From NCBI RefSeq assembly GCF_014042365.1, contig NZ_JACEZS010000024.1, positions 1 to 64,000 of the forward strand: 64,000 nucleotides of DNA, written 5' to 3'. Below the pieces are notes generated by a model that ran no database searches, was not told the DNA's origin, and saw only the letters and a program-made list of their open reading frames with translations. Position 1 is the first letter of the stretch; each line of letters begins with the position of its first letter. Origin of the DNA: Rugamonas fusca (GTDB lineage: Bacteria; Pseudomonadota; Gammaproteobacteria; Burkholderiales; Burkholderiaceae_D). This document shows positions 9,555 to 18,273 of this stretch, in pieces. The position numbers were made by a program, and so were the translations under genes.

Positions 9555-10049
9555 ATGCAAGAACCCGCATCGGCCACCGTGTCCGGCAACGACATCGCCG
9601 GGCGCGAATTTCTCGCCTTCACCCTCGGCAAGGAGGAGTACGGCATCGACATCCTGAAGGTGCAGGAGATCCGCGGCTACGAAGCCGTGACCCGCATCGC
9701 CAACGCGCCCGAGTTCATCAAGGGTGTGATCAACCTGCGCGGCATCATCATCCCGGTGGTGGACATGCGCATCAAGTTCCGGCTCGGCGAACCGGTGTAC
9801 GACCAGTTCACGGTCGTCATCATCCTCAACATCGGCGGGCGCGTGGTGGGCATGGTGGTCGATTCCGTGTCGGACGTGACCACGCTCACGCCCGACCAGG
9901 TCAAGCCGGCGCCCGAGATGGGCACGGCCTTCAGCAGCGACTACATGATAGGACTGGGCACGATCGACGAGCGCATGCTGATCCTGGTCGATATCGACAA
10001 GCTCATGTCCAGCCCGGAAATGGGCTTGAGCGACGCGCCCAGCGCCTGA
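9555..10049 (+). CDS. cheW: CheW-type chemotaxis coupling protein
   Basis: 164 residues covering one CheW domain. Characteristic segments are EFLAFTLGKEEYGIDILKVQ, the conserved FIKGVINLRGIIIPVVDMR core, and VGMVVDSVSDV. CheW links chemoreceptors to the CheA kinase. The start is ATG 9555 with AAAGGA 7 nt upstream. It stands alone here, without cheA or receptors, so it is either an accessory coupling protein or part of a dispersed chemotaxis set. It is divergent from the HD-GYP regulator gene. Confidence 0.93.
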   Translation: MQEPASATVSGNDIAGREFLAFTLGKEEYGIDILKVQEIRGYEAVTRIANAPEFIKGVINLRGIIIPVVDMRIKFRLGEPVYDQFTVVIILNIGGRVVGMVVDSVSDVTTLTPDQVKPAPEMGTAFSSDYMIGLGTIDERMLILVDIDKLMSSPEMGLSDAPSA

Positions 10050-10061
10050 CGCCGCGCTGGC

Positions 10062-11078
10062 TCAGTTGCTGGCCGTGGTGGTGGGCTTGGGCGGCGGGCA
10101 GCCGGCGCCCAGGTCGATGTTCTGGTAGCGGATCTCGTACTTGCCGCTCAGCAGCTTGTCGACCATCAGCTTGTCGTGCGCCAGCACGAACACGTAGCGC
10201 ACGTTGGCATGGCGCTCCATGTCGTACACCTTGATGAAGGCGGCCGACGCGTTGTCACTATTGTCGAGCAGCAGTTGCATGTCATCGCCCTTGGCGGCCA
10301 CGGGGAAGCCATCCACGTAACCGGACTGGGTCGGCCACGGTTCGCCGTTGGGGGCGGTGGCGGCCGGGGTGGCGCCTTCGCAGTCGGCCACCGAACCGGG
10401 CAACACGATCTGGGACAGGGCCAGCACCTTGATGGGGGAAGGACGGCTGTTGGCCGCCTCGGCCTGATAGGGATGGGCCACGGCCCAGCTATCAAGGACG
10501 GCCTCGTTACGGGCGTCGGCCCGCCCGTCCTGCCGCACGGCCAGCTTGCCGGCCGCGCGCGGCGCGCGCGCGGCGCCGGCGTCGTCCCCGGCGCCTTCGG
10601 CCTTGCCGCCCCAGGCCGAGGCCAGCATGGTGGCCAGCAGCTGGGGCGTGCCCACCATGCTCACGCCGGCCGCCCAGCCCAGCCCCAGGCACAACAGCAG
10701 GCCAGCCCACAGGCGCCAGTTGCGGCGCCGGCGCGGCAGGCGCGGCTCCTCGTCCTCCGCGCCCCAGGCCTGCTGGGGGGCGTCGTGGCGCGGCCGGCCA
10801 CGGCTGTCGTGGCTATCCTCGTGGCGCGTGCTTTCCAGCCACTCGATCTCCCATTCCTCGGCCGCGATCCATTCGTCATGTTCCTTGCGGCGCTGGGGAT
10901 CGGACAGGGTGCCATAGGCGCTGTTGAGAATGGCCATGATGCGCGCGGCCTTCTCATCGCCGGGATTCTTGTCCGGATGATATTTCTGGCTCAAGGCCTT
11001 GTAGGCGGCACGTATGACTTCCTGAGGCGCCATGCGCGACACTTTCAGGTTGTCATAGTGAGTGTGTATCTTTCCCAT
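10062..11078 (-). CDS. J-domain membrane protein (DnaJ-like)
   Basis: 338 residues. Residues about 6-72 are a J domain with the diagnostic HPD triplet (KYHPDKNPGD), which stimulates the DnaK ATPase. A charged linker is followed by one TM helix (about 118-142, LWAGLLLCLGLGWAAGV) and a periplasmic C-terminal domain ending in CPP and a Thr-rich tail. It lacks the G/F region and zinc fingers of true DnaJ, so it is a type III J-protein. The C-terminal domain is unrecognised. Convergent with cheW, 12 nt apart. Confidence 0.85.
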   Translation of the reverse strand: MGKIHTHYDNLKVSRMAPQEVIRAAYKALSQKYHPDKNPGDEKAARIMAILNSAYGTLSDPQRRKEHDEWIAAEEWEIEWLESTRHEDSHDSRGRPRHDAPQQAWGAEDEEPRLPRRRRNWRLWAGLLLCLGLGWAAGVSMVGTPQLLATMLASAWGGKAEGAGDDAGAARAPRAAGKLAVRQDGRADARNEAVLDSWAVAHPYQAEAANSRPSPIKVLALSQIVLPGSVADCEGATPAATAPNGEPWPTQSGYVDGFPVAAKGDDMQLLLDNSDNASAAFIKVYDMERHANVRYVFVLAHDKLMVDKLLSGKYEIRYQNIDLGAGCPPPKPTTTASN

Positions 11079-11212
11079 CGTTCCATTCAGTTTTCAACCA
11101 GCGCGCCGCGACGGGTGTTCACGCTGAATCAGTCATCATAGCCGAGTTTTGGCGTGAAATCGCGTGGAATTCAAGGAGAAAGTGACGGCTGTTCCGGTGA
11201 TGGTCAAACTGA

Positions 11213-12376
11213 TCACAAGCGGTGACAGCGGTCGTGGGCCAGCAGGGCGGCCGGCAAGCGCACGTTGTGGCCCACCACCAGCACCTTGAACAACTCGCCC
11301 ATCTCGGCCGGCGACACCAGTTTTTGCAAGGCGTTGGCCTGGGGCAGGTAGCGGCGCGCGTCGGCCGGATCGGTGCGCAGCAGCAGTTCGCCGATGCCGG
11401 CTCCGATCAGGAACCCGGCCTGGTTCATGTAGCCCAGCACGTCGGCGCCGCCGTCCTGGGCCGCCAGCGCCATGGCCGTGAAATCCACGTGGGCCGTGAT
11501 GTCCTGCAGGCCAGGATGGTAGAACGGGTCCGGATGGGCGTGGTGGCGGTAGTGGCACATCAGCGTGCCGGCCTCGCGCTGGCCCAGATAGTATTCATGG
11601 GCCGGGAAGCCGTAGTCGAGCAGGATGGCCGCGCCACCGGCGCCGCGCGCCAGCATGGCCGCCAGCGAGGCCATGAAGCCGCAGGCGGCGCCATGCACTT
11701 CCGTCGTGTAGCCGTCGGGCAGTTCATCCGGGCGCGCAATATGGGACACGATCTGGCGTTCCACCTGGGCCGCCAGCGCCGCGTCGGGCGCCGCCTCCAC
11801 GTAGGCGAAGCGGCCCTCCTCCACCGTCACCAGCAGTTCGCGCCAGCCGGCCGCTGTCTTGCGCACCAGTTGCACGGGCATGGCGTCGAGCACCTCGTTG
11901 GCCAGCACCACCCCATCCCACGCCTCGGGCAGGGTGTCGAGCCACTCGACCTGGGGGAATTCGCGCAGCGTCTCGCGCTGGCGGGCCCGCAATTCTCCGG
12001 ACAAATCGACGATGGCGTAGCGCTCCACGGCCACGCCGGCGGCGGCCAGTTCCGTCAGCACGTCATATGCCAGCTTGCCCGTGCCGGCCCCAAATTCGAG
12101 GATACGCGGCGCGCTTTGGGCGATAATAGCGGCTGCCACCTGCGCCAGCGCGGCCCCGAACAGGGAGGAGAGCTCGGGCGCGGTTGTAAAATCGCCATCT
12201 TTTCCCAGCTTGGCGGCGCCGCCGCTGTAGTAGCCCAGGTCGGGCGCGTACAGGGCCAGCTCCATGTAGCGGGCGAAGGAAATGGCGCCGGCGTGCCGTT
12301 CGATGTCGGCGGCGATCCGGTGCTGCAGGGCGTGCGACGCGGCCAGCGCGTCCGGGGTAGGTGCGGGTAGGGACAT
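11213..12376 (-). CDS. SAM-dependent methyltransferase, NDUFAF7/MidA (DUF185) family
   Basis: 387 residues from ATG 12376. The Rossmann-type SAM site is seen at ILEFGAGTGKLA. Family landmarks are ISFARYMELALYAPDLGYYS near the N-terminus, LANEVLDAMPVQ, and ILLDYGFPAHEYY. Eukaryotic members methylate an arginine of complex I subunit NDUFS2; bacterial substrates are not established. It is divergent from the SDR gene with a gap of about 110 nt. Confidence 0.88.
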   Translation of the reverse strand: MSLPAPTPDALAASHALQHRIAADIERHAGAISFARYMELALYAPDLGYYSGGAAKLGKDGDFTTAPELSSLFGAALAQVAAAIIAQSAPRILEFGAGTGKLAYDVLTELAAAGVAVERYAIVDLSGELRARQRETLREFPQVEWLDTLPEAWDGVVLANEVLDAMPVQLVRKTAAGWRELLVTVEEGRFAYVEAAPDAALAAQVERQIVSHIARPDELPDGYTTEVHGAACGFMASLAAMLARGAGGAAILLDYGFPAHEYYLGQREAGTLMCHYRHHAHPDPFYHPGLQDITAHVDFTAMALAAQDGGADVLGYMNQAGFLIGAGIGELLLRTDPADARRYLPQANALQKLVSPAEMGELFKVLVVGHNVRLPAALLAHDRCHRL

Positions 12377-12485
12377 TCCCGCATTGTAGCGAATCGGCGC
12401 GCACGGGCGCCAGTTGGCGGTATTTGGTGGTTTCTGGCCCGCGGGCCAGTGTGGAACTTCCGTGCAGAACTTCAGCGTAAAACTC

Positions 12486-13283
12486 ATGACCAGCTCACAG
12501 CATCCTTGCCCTCCCGCCACGGCGCCCACCGCGCCAGTGGCGCTCGTCACCGGCGCCGGCCGGCGCATCGGGCGCGCCATCGCGCTGGCGCTGGCGCGGG
12601 CCGGCTGGGACGTGGCCGTCCATTACCGCGCCTCCCAAGCGCAGGCGCGCGAAGTGGCCGACGCCATCACGGCGCTGGGGCGGCGCGCCGTCACGCTGGA
12701 GGCCGACCTGGCCGACGAGGCGGCCGTGCGCGCGCTGGTGCCGCGCGCCGTGGCCGCGCTGGGCACGCTCGACTGCGTCGTCAACAACGCCTCGCTGTTC
12801 GATTACGACAGCGCCAGCGACTTCACCGTGGCCCGCATGGAGGCCCACATGCGCGCCAACCTGGCCGCCCCCATCCTGCTGGCGCAAGCCCTGCACGCGG
12901 CCACGCCGGACGGCGGCCAGGGCGCCGTGATCAACCTGCTGGACCAAAAACTGTACAATCTCAACCCCGACTTCCTGTCCTACACCCTGTCCAAGGCCGC
13001 GCTGCAAACGGCCACCACCATGCTGGCCCAGCAACTGGCGCCCCGGCTGCGGGTGGTGGGCGTGGCGCCCGGCATCACCATGGTGTCGGGCGAGCAGACC
13101 GAGGCCGGCTTTGTCCAGGCCCACAAGCAAACGCCGCTGGGCCGCTCCAGCACCCCGGACGACATCGCCGCCGCCGTCGTCTACGCGGCTGGCGCCCGGG
13201 CCGTGACCGGCACCACGCTGCTGGTGGACGGCGGCCAGCACCTGATGCCACTGGCGCGCGACGTGATGTTCCTGGCGCAGTAG
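12486..13283 (+). CDS. Short-chain dehydrogenase/reductase, pteridine-reductase-like
   Basis: 265 residues of classical SDR. The NADP-binding motif is TGAGRRIGRAIA, the NNAS motif is present (VVNNASLFDYD), and the active-site Tyr/Lys are in YTLSKAALQ. The Arg-rich TGAGRRIG motif, the LLDQKLYNLNPDF segment and the adjacency to folB resemble FolM/PTR1 pteridine reductases. A role in dihydrofolate or dihydromonapterin reduction is therefore plausible but not proven. The start is taken at MTSSQHP (ATG 12486) because an upstream extension has no SDR homology; no clear ribosome site is seen. Confidence 0.85.
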   Translation: MTSSQHPCPPATAPTAPVALVTGAGRRIGRAIALALARAGWDVAVHYRASQAQAREVADAITALGRRAVTLEADLADEAAVRALVPRAVAALGTLDCVVNNASLFDYDSASDFTVARMEAHMRANLAAPILLAQALHAATPDGGQGAVINLLDQKLYNLNPDFLSYTLSKAALQTATTMLAQQLAPRLRVVGVAPGITMVSGEQTEAGFVQAHKQTPLGRSSTPDDIAAAVVYAAGARAVTGTTLLVDGGQHLMPLARDVMFLAQ

Positions 13284-13371
13284 CGCCATGCGCCGTGCAT
13301 GCACGGGATTCATGTCAGTGGCTAAATATTATTTATATCGTTTATTCCGTATTTCCGAAAGAAGGTAAACC

Positions 13372-13770
13372 ATGTTGTCCGCTCTATCCCATCCGCGCCT
13401 GACCGATTGCCGGCGCCTGTTCCTGCGCAATTATGAAGTGCTGATCAACATCGGCGTGCACGACTTCGAGAAGAAGGGCGAGCAGCGCGTGCTGATCAAC
13501 GTCGACCTGTATATCCCGCTGGCCCTGTCCACCCCCACCCACGACCAGCTGGAAGAAGTGGTCGATTACGACTTCATGCGTGAGACCATCGCGCGCCGCA
13601 TGGCGCAGGGCCATGTGCACCTGCAGGAGAGCCTGTGCGACGACGTGGTGCGCGCCATGCTGGCCCACCCGCGCGTGCGCGCCGCTCGCGTGTCGACCAT
13701 GAAGCCGGACGTGTACCCCGATTGCGAGGGCGTGGGCGTGGAAGTGTTCCAGATCAAGGACAACGTATGA
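13372..13770 (+). CDS. folB: Dihydroneopterin aldolase
   Basis: 132 residues; the family is usually about 120. It has the NYEVLINIGVHDFEKKGEQR start region, the VDYDFMRETI segment that holds the substrate-binding Tyr and Glu, and a C-terminal STMKPDVYPDCEGVGVEVF. The enzyme makes 6-hydroxymethyl-dihydropterin in folate synthesis. AGAAGG lies 7-8 nt before ATG 13372. Its stop overlaps the ttcA start (ATGA), so the two are translationally coupled, and the upstream SDR probably shares the operon. Confidence 0.93.
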   Translation: MLSALSHPRLTDCRRLFLRNYEVLINIGVHDFEKKGEQRVLINVDLYIPLALSTPTHDQLEEVVDYDFMRETIARRMAQGHVHLQESLCDDVVRAMLAHPRVRAARVSTMKPDVYPDCEGVGVEVFQIKDNV

Positions 13771-14687
13771 GCGCCGTGCTGAACGAGACCGCCCAGGGCG
13801 GCAAATCGGCCGACAAGATCGCGCTGGAGAACAACAAGCTGCACAAGCGCCTGTGCCGCCTGGTGGGCCAGGCCATCGGCGACTTCAACATGATCGAGGA
13901 TGGCGACAAGGTGATGGTGTGCCTGTCCGGCGGCAAGGACAGCTACGCCCTGCTCGACATCCTGATGACGCTGCGCGAGCGGGCCCCCATCCACTTCGAC
14001 ATCGTGGCCGTCAACCTGGACCAGAAGCAGCCCAACTTCCCGGCCGAGGTGCTGCCGGCCTACCTGACGGAACTGGGCGTGGCCTTCCACATCGAGAACC
14101 AGGATACCTACAGCATCGTCAAGCGCCTGATCCCGGAAGGCAAGACCACCTGTTCGCTGTGCTCGCGGCTGCGGCGCGGCATCCTGTACCGCGTGGCCGA
14201 TGAACTGGGCGCCACCAAGATCGCGCTGGGCCACCACCGCGACGACATCCTCGAGACCTTCTTCCTCAACATGTTCTTCGGCGGGAAGCTCAAGGGCATG
14301 CCGGCCAAGCTGGTGTCGGACGATGGCAAGCACGTGGTGATCCGCCCCATGGCCTACGTGAAGGAAGCCGACACGGCGCGCTACGCCGAAGTGAAGGGCT
14401 TCCCCATCATCCCGTGCGACCTGTGCGGCTCGCAGGAGAACCTGCAGCGCAAGCAGATCAAGATGCTGATGCGCGAATGGGACAAGAAGCACCCTGGCCG
14501 CGTGGAGAACATCTTCTCGGCCCTGTCGACCGTGGTGCCGTCACACCTGATGGACCATGCGCTGTACGACTTCGTCAACGTCAAGGCCGACGGCATGCCC
14601 AACCCGCTGGGCGACATCGCGTTCGACGAGGAACCGTGCGCGACGCCGACGGCGACGCCAGGCTTCATCCAGCTGCAACCGCGCTAA
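13767..14687 (+). CDS. ttcA: tRNA 2-thiocytidine(32) synthetase TtcA
   Basis: 306 residues. The PP-loop ATPase motif SGGKDS and two CxxC motifs (CSLC and CDLC) that hold the Fe-S cluster are all present, together with GHHRDDILETFFLNMF. TtcA thiolates C32 of certain tRNAs. Translation starts in the ATGA overlap with folB. A stem GCGCAGG/CCTGCGC lies between its stop and the convergent AraC gene. Confidence 0.96.
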   Translation: MSAVLNETAQGGKSADKIALENNKLHKRLCRLVGQAIGDFNMIEDGDKVMVCLSGGKDSYALLDILMTLRERAPIHFDIVAVNLDQKQPNFPAEVLPAYLTELGVAFHIENQDTYSIVKRLIPEGKTTCSLCSRLRRGILYRVADELGATKIALGHHRDDILETFFLNMFFGGKLKGMPAKLVSDDGKHVVIRPMAYVKEADTARYAEVKGFPIIPCDLCGSQENLQRKQIKMLMREWDKKHPGRVENIFSALSTVVPSHLMDHALYDFVNVKADGMPNPLGDIAFDEEPCATPTATPGFIQLQPR

Positions 14688-14727
14688 GCGCAGGGTGGGC
14701 CGGCCCCAGCCAGGCGCCGGCCTGCGC
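14688..14727. terminator. Hairpin between convergent ttcA and araC-type genes
   Basis: Arms GCGCAGG (14688-14694) and CCTGCGC (14721-14727) bracket a GC-rich loop that can fold further. There is no T-tract, so it is a weak candidate for a bidirectional terminator. Confidence 0.3.
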
Positions 14728-14729
14728 GC

Positions 14730-15527
14730 TCATGGCATGCGCCCCTGGCTGGCCACGTAGCCCCCTGGCGAGACGCCCATCACGCGGCGGAACATGGCGA
14801 TGAAGGCGCTCAGACTGTCATAGCCCAGTTCCAGCGCCACCGTCGTCACGGCGTGCCCGGCCGCCAGCAGTTCCAGTGCCCGCAACAGGCGGGCCCGCTG
14901 GCGCCAGGCGGAAAACGCCAGTCCCGTTTCGGCCGCGTAGCGGCGCGTGAGCGTGCGTGGCGCGATGCCGGCCCAGGCGGCCCATTCGGTGAGCGTGCGC
15001 GGGTCGGCCGGCTGTCCGGCCAGCGCCAGCGCGATGGCCCGCAGGCGCCGTTCGCGCGGCATGGGCAGCACCAGTTGCTGGGCCGGCGCGGCGGCGAGTT
15101 CGTCCAGGATAACGGCGCATACGCGCGCCTGCGCCTCGACCAGCGTTGACTGCGCGCTCCAGCCGGCGGCGCGCGCCACGGCTTCGCGCAACAGGCCCGA
15201 CACCGCCATCACCTGCGGCAGCGGTGGCAAGGCCGTGCAGGCGTGGGGCGCCACGTAGGCGTTCCAGGTGCTGGCCGGGCCGTGGGCATTGAGGCCATGA
15301 GGATGACCGGGCGGCATCCACAGCACGTGGCCGGGCGGGACGATCAGGCGCTCGCCGTGCGTGGCGATGGCCAGCAGGCCGCTGACGGCGCCAATGGCTT
15401 GGCCACGCGCGTGGCGGTGCATGGGCGTGGCGCGCGCGGCGGCGGCACATAGGCTGACGATGACGAGGGGCCCGGTCGTGGCATCGGCGCTGCCGGGTTC
15501 GAGCAGGGGCGGGGAACTGGCGTGCAT
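14730..15527 (-). CDS. AraC-family transcriptional regulator with N-terminal cupin
   Basis: 265 residues from ATG 15527 (an ATG at 15536 is equally possible; neither has a good ribosome site). The N-terminal half is a cupin-type sensor (MHRHARGQAIGAVSG, WMPPGHPHG). The C-terminal about 100 residues form the double helix-turn-helix of AraC regulators (TLTEWAAWAGIAPRTLTRRY and VALELGYDSLSAFIAMFRR). The effector and targets are unknown. It is divergent from the 110-residue gene at 15661, which may be a target. Confidence 0.88.
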   Translation of the reverse strand: MHASSPPLLEPGSADATTGPLVIVSLCAAAARATPMHRHARGQAIGAVSGLLAIATHGERLIVPPGHVLWMPPGHPHGLNAHGPASTWNAYVAPHACTALPPLPQVMAVSGLLREAVARAAGWSAQSTLVEAQARVCAVILDELAAAPAQQLVLPMPRERRLRAIALALAGQPADPRTLTEWAAWAGIAPRTLTRRYAAETGLAFSAWRQRARLLRALELLAAGHAVTTVALELGYDSLSAFIAMFRRVMGVSPGGYVASQGRMP

Positions 15528-15660
15528 GCGACACATTATGGCATTTGCGCGCAAGCCAGGCCAGCGCGGCGCCGGCATGCTGTTACCCACGCCGGCCCTA
15601 TGCGATGGGCCGGCCCGCCACGCGGGGCCGGCCGCGTTTCACTTTACAGGAGCACCCAGC

Positions 15661-15993
15661 ATGCAAGCCCAGGACGTACTGCCAGAGCACATCAACCACC
15701 GCGACTACGGCGGCGTCACCATCCGCAAGGGAACGGTGGCCGCCTTCCTGCACAATGCCCGTACCTTGCTGGCGGCCGATAGCGCGCCGGCCGCGCGGGC
15801 CAGCGCGCAAGCAGACATTATCGACGCGCTGCCGGCACTGGAGGCGCTGGGCCTGTTCGACATCCTCGACATCGCCGACCCGGCGCTGCGCACCTTCGTC
15901 GCGGCGCAACGCGCGGCGCAACTGGCCGCCGGCCATCAGGTGGTTGACCACCCCGACCGACCGGCCGTAGTCTATGGCGCACCGACCAACTGA
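15661..15993 (+). CDS. Conserved-looking hypothetical protein, 110 residues
   Basis: No family recognised. Codon use matches the neighbours and an AGGAG ribosome site lies about 9 nt before ATG 15661, so it is likely real. The protein is soluble, about 110 residues, with an N-terminal NHRDYGGVTIRKGTVAAFLH segment and an Ala-rich helical remainder. It has no signal peptide or TM segment. It lies between an AraC-family gene (divergent) and a GNAT acetyltransferase gene 18 nt downstream. Confidence 0.65.
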   Translation: MQAQDVLPEHINHRDYGGVTIRKGTVAAFLHNARTLLAADSAPAARASAQADIIDALPALEALGLFDILDIADPALRTFVAAQRAAQLAAGHQVVDHPDRPAVVYGAPTN

Positions 15994-16011
15994 ACAGCGA
16001 GCCACACCAGC

Positions 16012-16521
16012 ATGCGCATCCATATACGCACCCTGCGAGACGACGACCATGTGGCGTTGCTCGCGTTTGAAGTCGCGAACCGGCAGTGGTTCGAGCGCTT
16101 CATCGAAGCGCGCGATCCGGCCGTCTATAGCCCGGCGGGGATCAAGCGGCATATCGGCGACTGCCTGGCTGGCTACCGGCAGGACAGTTTGCATCCCTGC
16201 GTCATCACGGCACCGGACGGCAGCATTCTCGGGCGGGCCAATCTGAAAGACATCGATCAAGCGACCGGCGTGGCGGAAGTGGGCTACCGCATCGCGCAAG
16301 CGGCGACGGGCCAGGGACTGGCTACGCGGGCCTTGCACCATCTGGCGGAAACCGCGCGCGGCCGGGGCCTGGCGCAGCTGGTGGCCATCGTTTCGGTGGC
16401 CAATCCAGCCTCCGCGGCGGTGGCGCAACATGCCGGCTTCAGGCGCGAGGCATGGTTGCCATCATACGCGGCGCTGGCCACGGGCACGCAGGACTGCTGG
16501 CGCTACCGCCTCGTGCTGTGA
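16012..16521 (+). CDS. GNAT-family N-acetyltransferase (RimJ/RimL-like)
   Basis: 169 residues with the GNAT core. The central VAEVGYRIAQAATGQGLATRA matches the acetyl-CoA pyrophosphate loop (Q/R-x-x-G-x-A), followed by the C-terminal VANPASAAVAQHAGFRRE motif of the RimJ/RimL subgroup. The substrate cannot be assigned. It follows the 110-residue gene by 18 nt and is convergent with the S41 peptidase gene. Confidence 0.85.
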   Translation: MRIHIRTLRDDDHVALLAFEVANRQWFERFIEARDPAVYSPAGIKRHIGDCLAGYRQDSLHPCVITAPDGSILGRANLKDIDQATGVAEVGYRIAQAATGQGLATRALHHLAETARGRGLAQLVAIVSVANPASAAVAQHAGFRREAWLPSYAALATGTQDCWRYRLVL

Positions 16522-16563
16522 ACGGCCCGGCTGGCTGGCGACGGTACGCCGGCCAGCATCCCC

Positions 16564-18078
16564 TTACCTGCCGCCGGCGTTGACCGACAGCTCCTCGACC
16601 GGCGAACGCACCAGCTGCATGGCGCCAGCCGGGTTGCCCTGATGAACCGGGCAGATGCCGCTGACGCCATACGCCAGCGCCGCCGCCAGCATCCCTTCGG
16701 ACGGGTCGCCCAAGGCGTGCGCCAGGTCGTCCCCGGCCCGGCAGGTGGGCTGGAAGCCGTCCGCGTAGTCGCCAAAGCCCTTGTTGTTCACGCCCTGGAA
16801 CTGGATCGAGAAATACGTGGTGCCGCAGTTCTCCAGCGGCACGAAGGCATACGGCTTGCCGCAGGTGGGGTCGCCCACCAGGTTCACTTCCACATCGATG
16901 CCGCGCAAGCTGTTGATCACCGATTCGCTGGCCGAACAGGTGCCGGCCGTGGTCAGCACGGTGACCCGCTTCAGGCCCAGGTAAGGCAGCGCGCTGCCCG
17001 GCTTGAGCGGCCGCGGCGCCGGATAGCCGCTGGCCTTGTCGGAAAAGCCCAGCGGTGGCTGCGGCTTGACATGGTCGCTGTGGATGGAGCGCTCGAACAC
17101 CTTGCCGGCCGTCGCCTCCGGCCCCGCAATCATGTAGGCCAGCTCGCTGGCAATGCTCAGCAGGCCGCCGCCGTTGTAGCGCATGTCGAGCACCAGTTCG
17201 TCGATGCCGGCCGCCTTGAAGGTGGCGATGGCGTCCACCAGGGCCGCCTCGGCCACGCCGTTGTGCTGCCGGAACAGCAGATATCCGGTCTTGCCGGCGG
17301 CCGTTTCGATCACCTTCACCTCCCGCACCGGCAGCATGCTGAGGCGGGCCGACACCAGGCTGACCTCGCGCGTGGCGCCGTCGCGGCGCAAGCGCAGGCG
17401 GTGGCTCTCGCCGGCCGTGGCCGGAAACAGGCCGGCGTTGAGGCGGGCCGCCACGGCGCTGTCGCCGCTGTCGGCGATGGCCGCGCCATCGACCTCCAGC
17501 AAGCGATCGCCCCGCCGCACGCCGGCCAGGTCGGCCGGCGAACCCGGTTCGACCACGGTGGCCAGCCAGGTACGCGGCTGGGATGGATCGGCGTTGCGCT
17601 GCCAGGTCAGGCCGTAGCCCAGTTCCACCCCATTGCTGGACATGGCGTTCCATGCCTCCGTCGGGTAGGTGAAATGGAAGCGGTCCTTGGGACGCCCGCT
17701 GGCCGTGATGCGCGGTGTCTTGAGCACGTTGAACCAGGCGATCGGGGTGGGATAGTCGCCCATCTTCAGGCCGGCGGGGATCTCCTTGTACCACAGGTAG
17801 GTGGCGTCGATGATGGAGGTGAGCCAGTTCTGCTCGTCGGCCAGCGTGCCTTGCCTGTCGTCGTAGAAGGCGCCGTTGGGTGCGCGGCCCGTGCGCGGAT
17901 GCTCGCACACGCCGTGCAGCCGCAGCCAGTCGGGCGGGTGGGCCGGATCGATGATGGCCGAATCGCCGCCCGACGGGGCGGGATCGGCCGGCGCGGTGCC
18001 GGCGCTGCCCTGTCCACCGCAACCGGCCACGGTGAGGAGGGCGGCCGAAGCCAGGATGAAGGCAAACTTGTTGAGCAT
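16564..18078 (-). CDS. S41-family peptidase, predicted lipoprotein with PDZ domain
   Basis: 504 residues from ATG 18078. The N-terminus has a lipoprotein signal (lipobox LTVAGC), so the protein should be membrane-anchored in the envelope. A PDZ domain (around VVEPGSPADLAGVRRGDRLL) precedes the tail-specific-protease core. That core has ELVLDMRYNGGG, the nucleophile region TCSASESVINSL and the catalytic Lys in GDPTCGKP. S41 proteases cleave C-terminal regions of envelope proteins; the substrate here is unknown. Upstream regions open in frame lack signal-peptide character, which fixes the start. Confidence 0.87.
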   Translation of the reverse strand: MLNKFAFILASAALLTVAGCGGQGSAGTAPADPAPSGGDSAIIDPAHPPDWLRLHGVCEHPRTGRAPNGAFYDDRQGTLADEQNWLTSIIDATYLWYKEIPAGLKMGDYPTPIAWFNVLKTPRITASGRPKDRFHFTYPTEAWNAMSSNGVELGYGLTWQRNADPSQPRTWLATVVEPGSPADLAGVRRGDRLLEVDGAAIADSGDSAVAARLNAGLFPATAGESHRLRLRRDGATREVSLVSARLSMLPVREVKVIETAAGKTGYLLFRQHNGVAEAALVDAIATFKAAGIDELVLDMRYNGGGLLSIASELAYMIAGPEATAGKVFERSIHSDHVKPQPPLGFSDKASGYPAPRPLKPGSALPYLGLKRVTVLTTAGTCSASESVINSLRGIDVEVNLVGDPTCGKPYAFVPLENCGTTYFSIQFQGVNNKGFGDYADGFQPTCRAGDDLAHALGDPSEGMLAAALAYGVSGICPVHQGNPAGAMQLVRSPVEELSVNAGGR

Positions 18079-18204
18079 GGAAGCGGTGAGCCGGAACGAA
18101 AGCACGCGATTGTAGCGCGCCGGACGTCGCGAGTGGCATTTATTACAATTACTTGCACATGGGACACACTCTCCGCCGCCGGGCCGGGAGGCGGCGCGTG
18201 GCCG

Positions 18205-18234
18205 AAAAAAAACCGGCAAGCGCGCTTGCCGGTT
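18205..18234 (-). terminator. Rho-independent terminator after the indolepyruvate oxidoreductase gene
   Basis: The inverted repeat AACCGGCAAG/CTTGCCGGTT (18211-18234) forms a strong hairpin. On the minus strand it is followed by a run of eight T (plus-strand A at 18205-18212). It sits about 40 nt beyond the stop of the gene at 18274. Confidence 0.9.
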
Positions 18235-18273
18235 TCCAGTGGCCACCACGGTCAGGCCGCAGTCAGCCCATCA

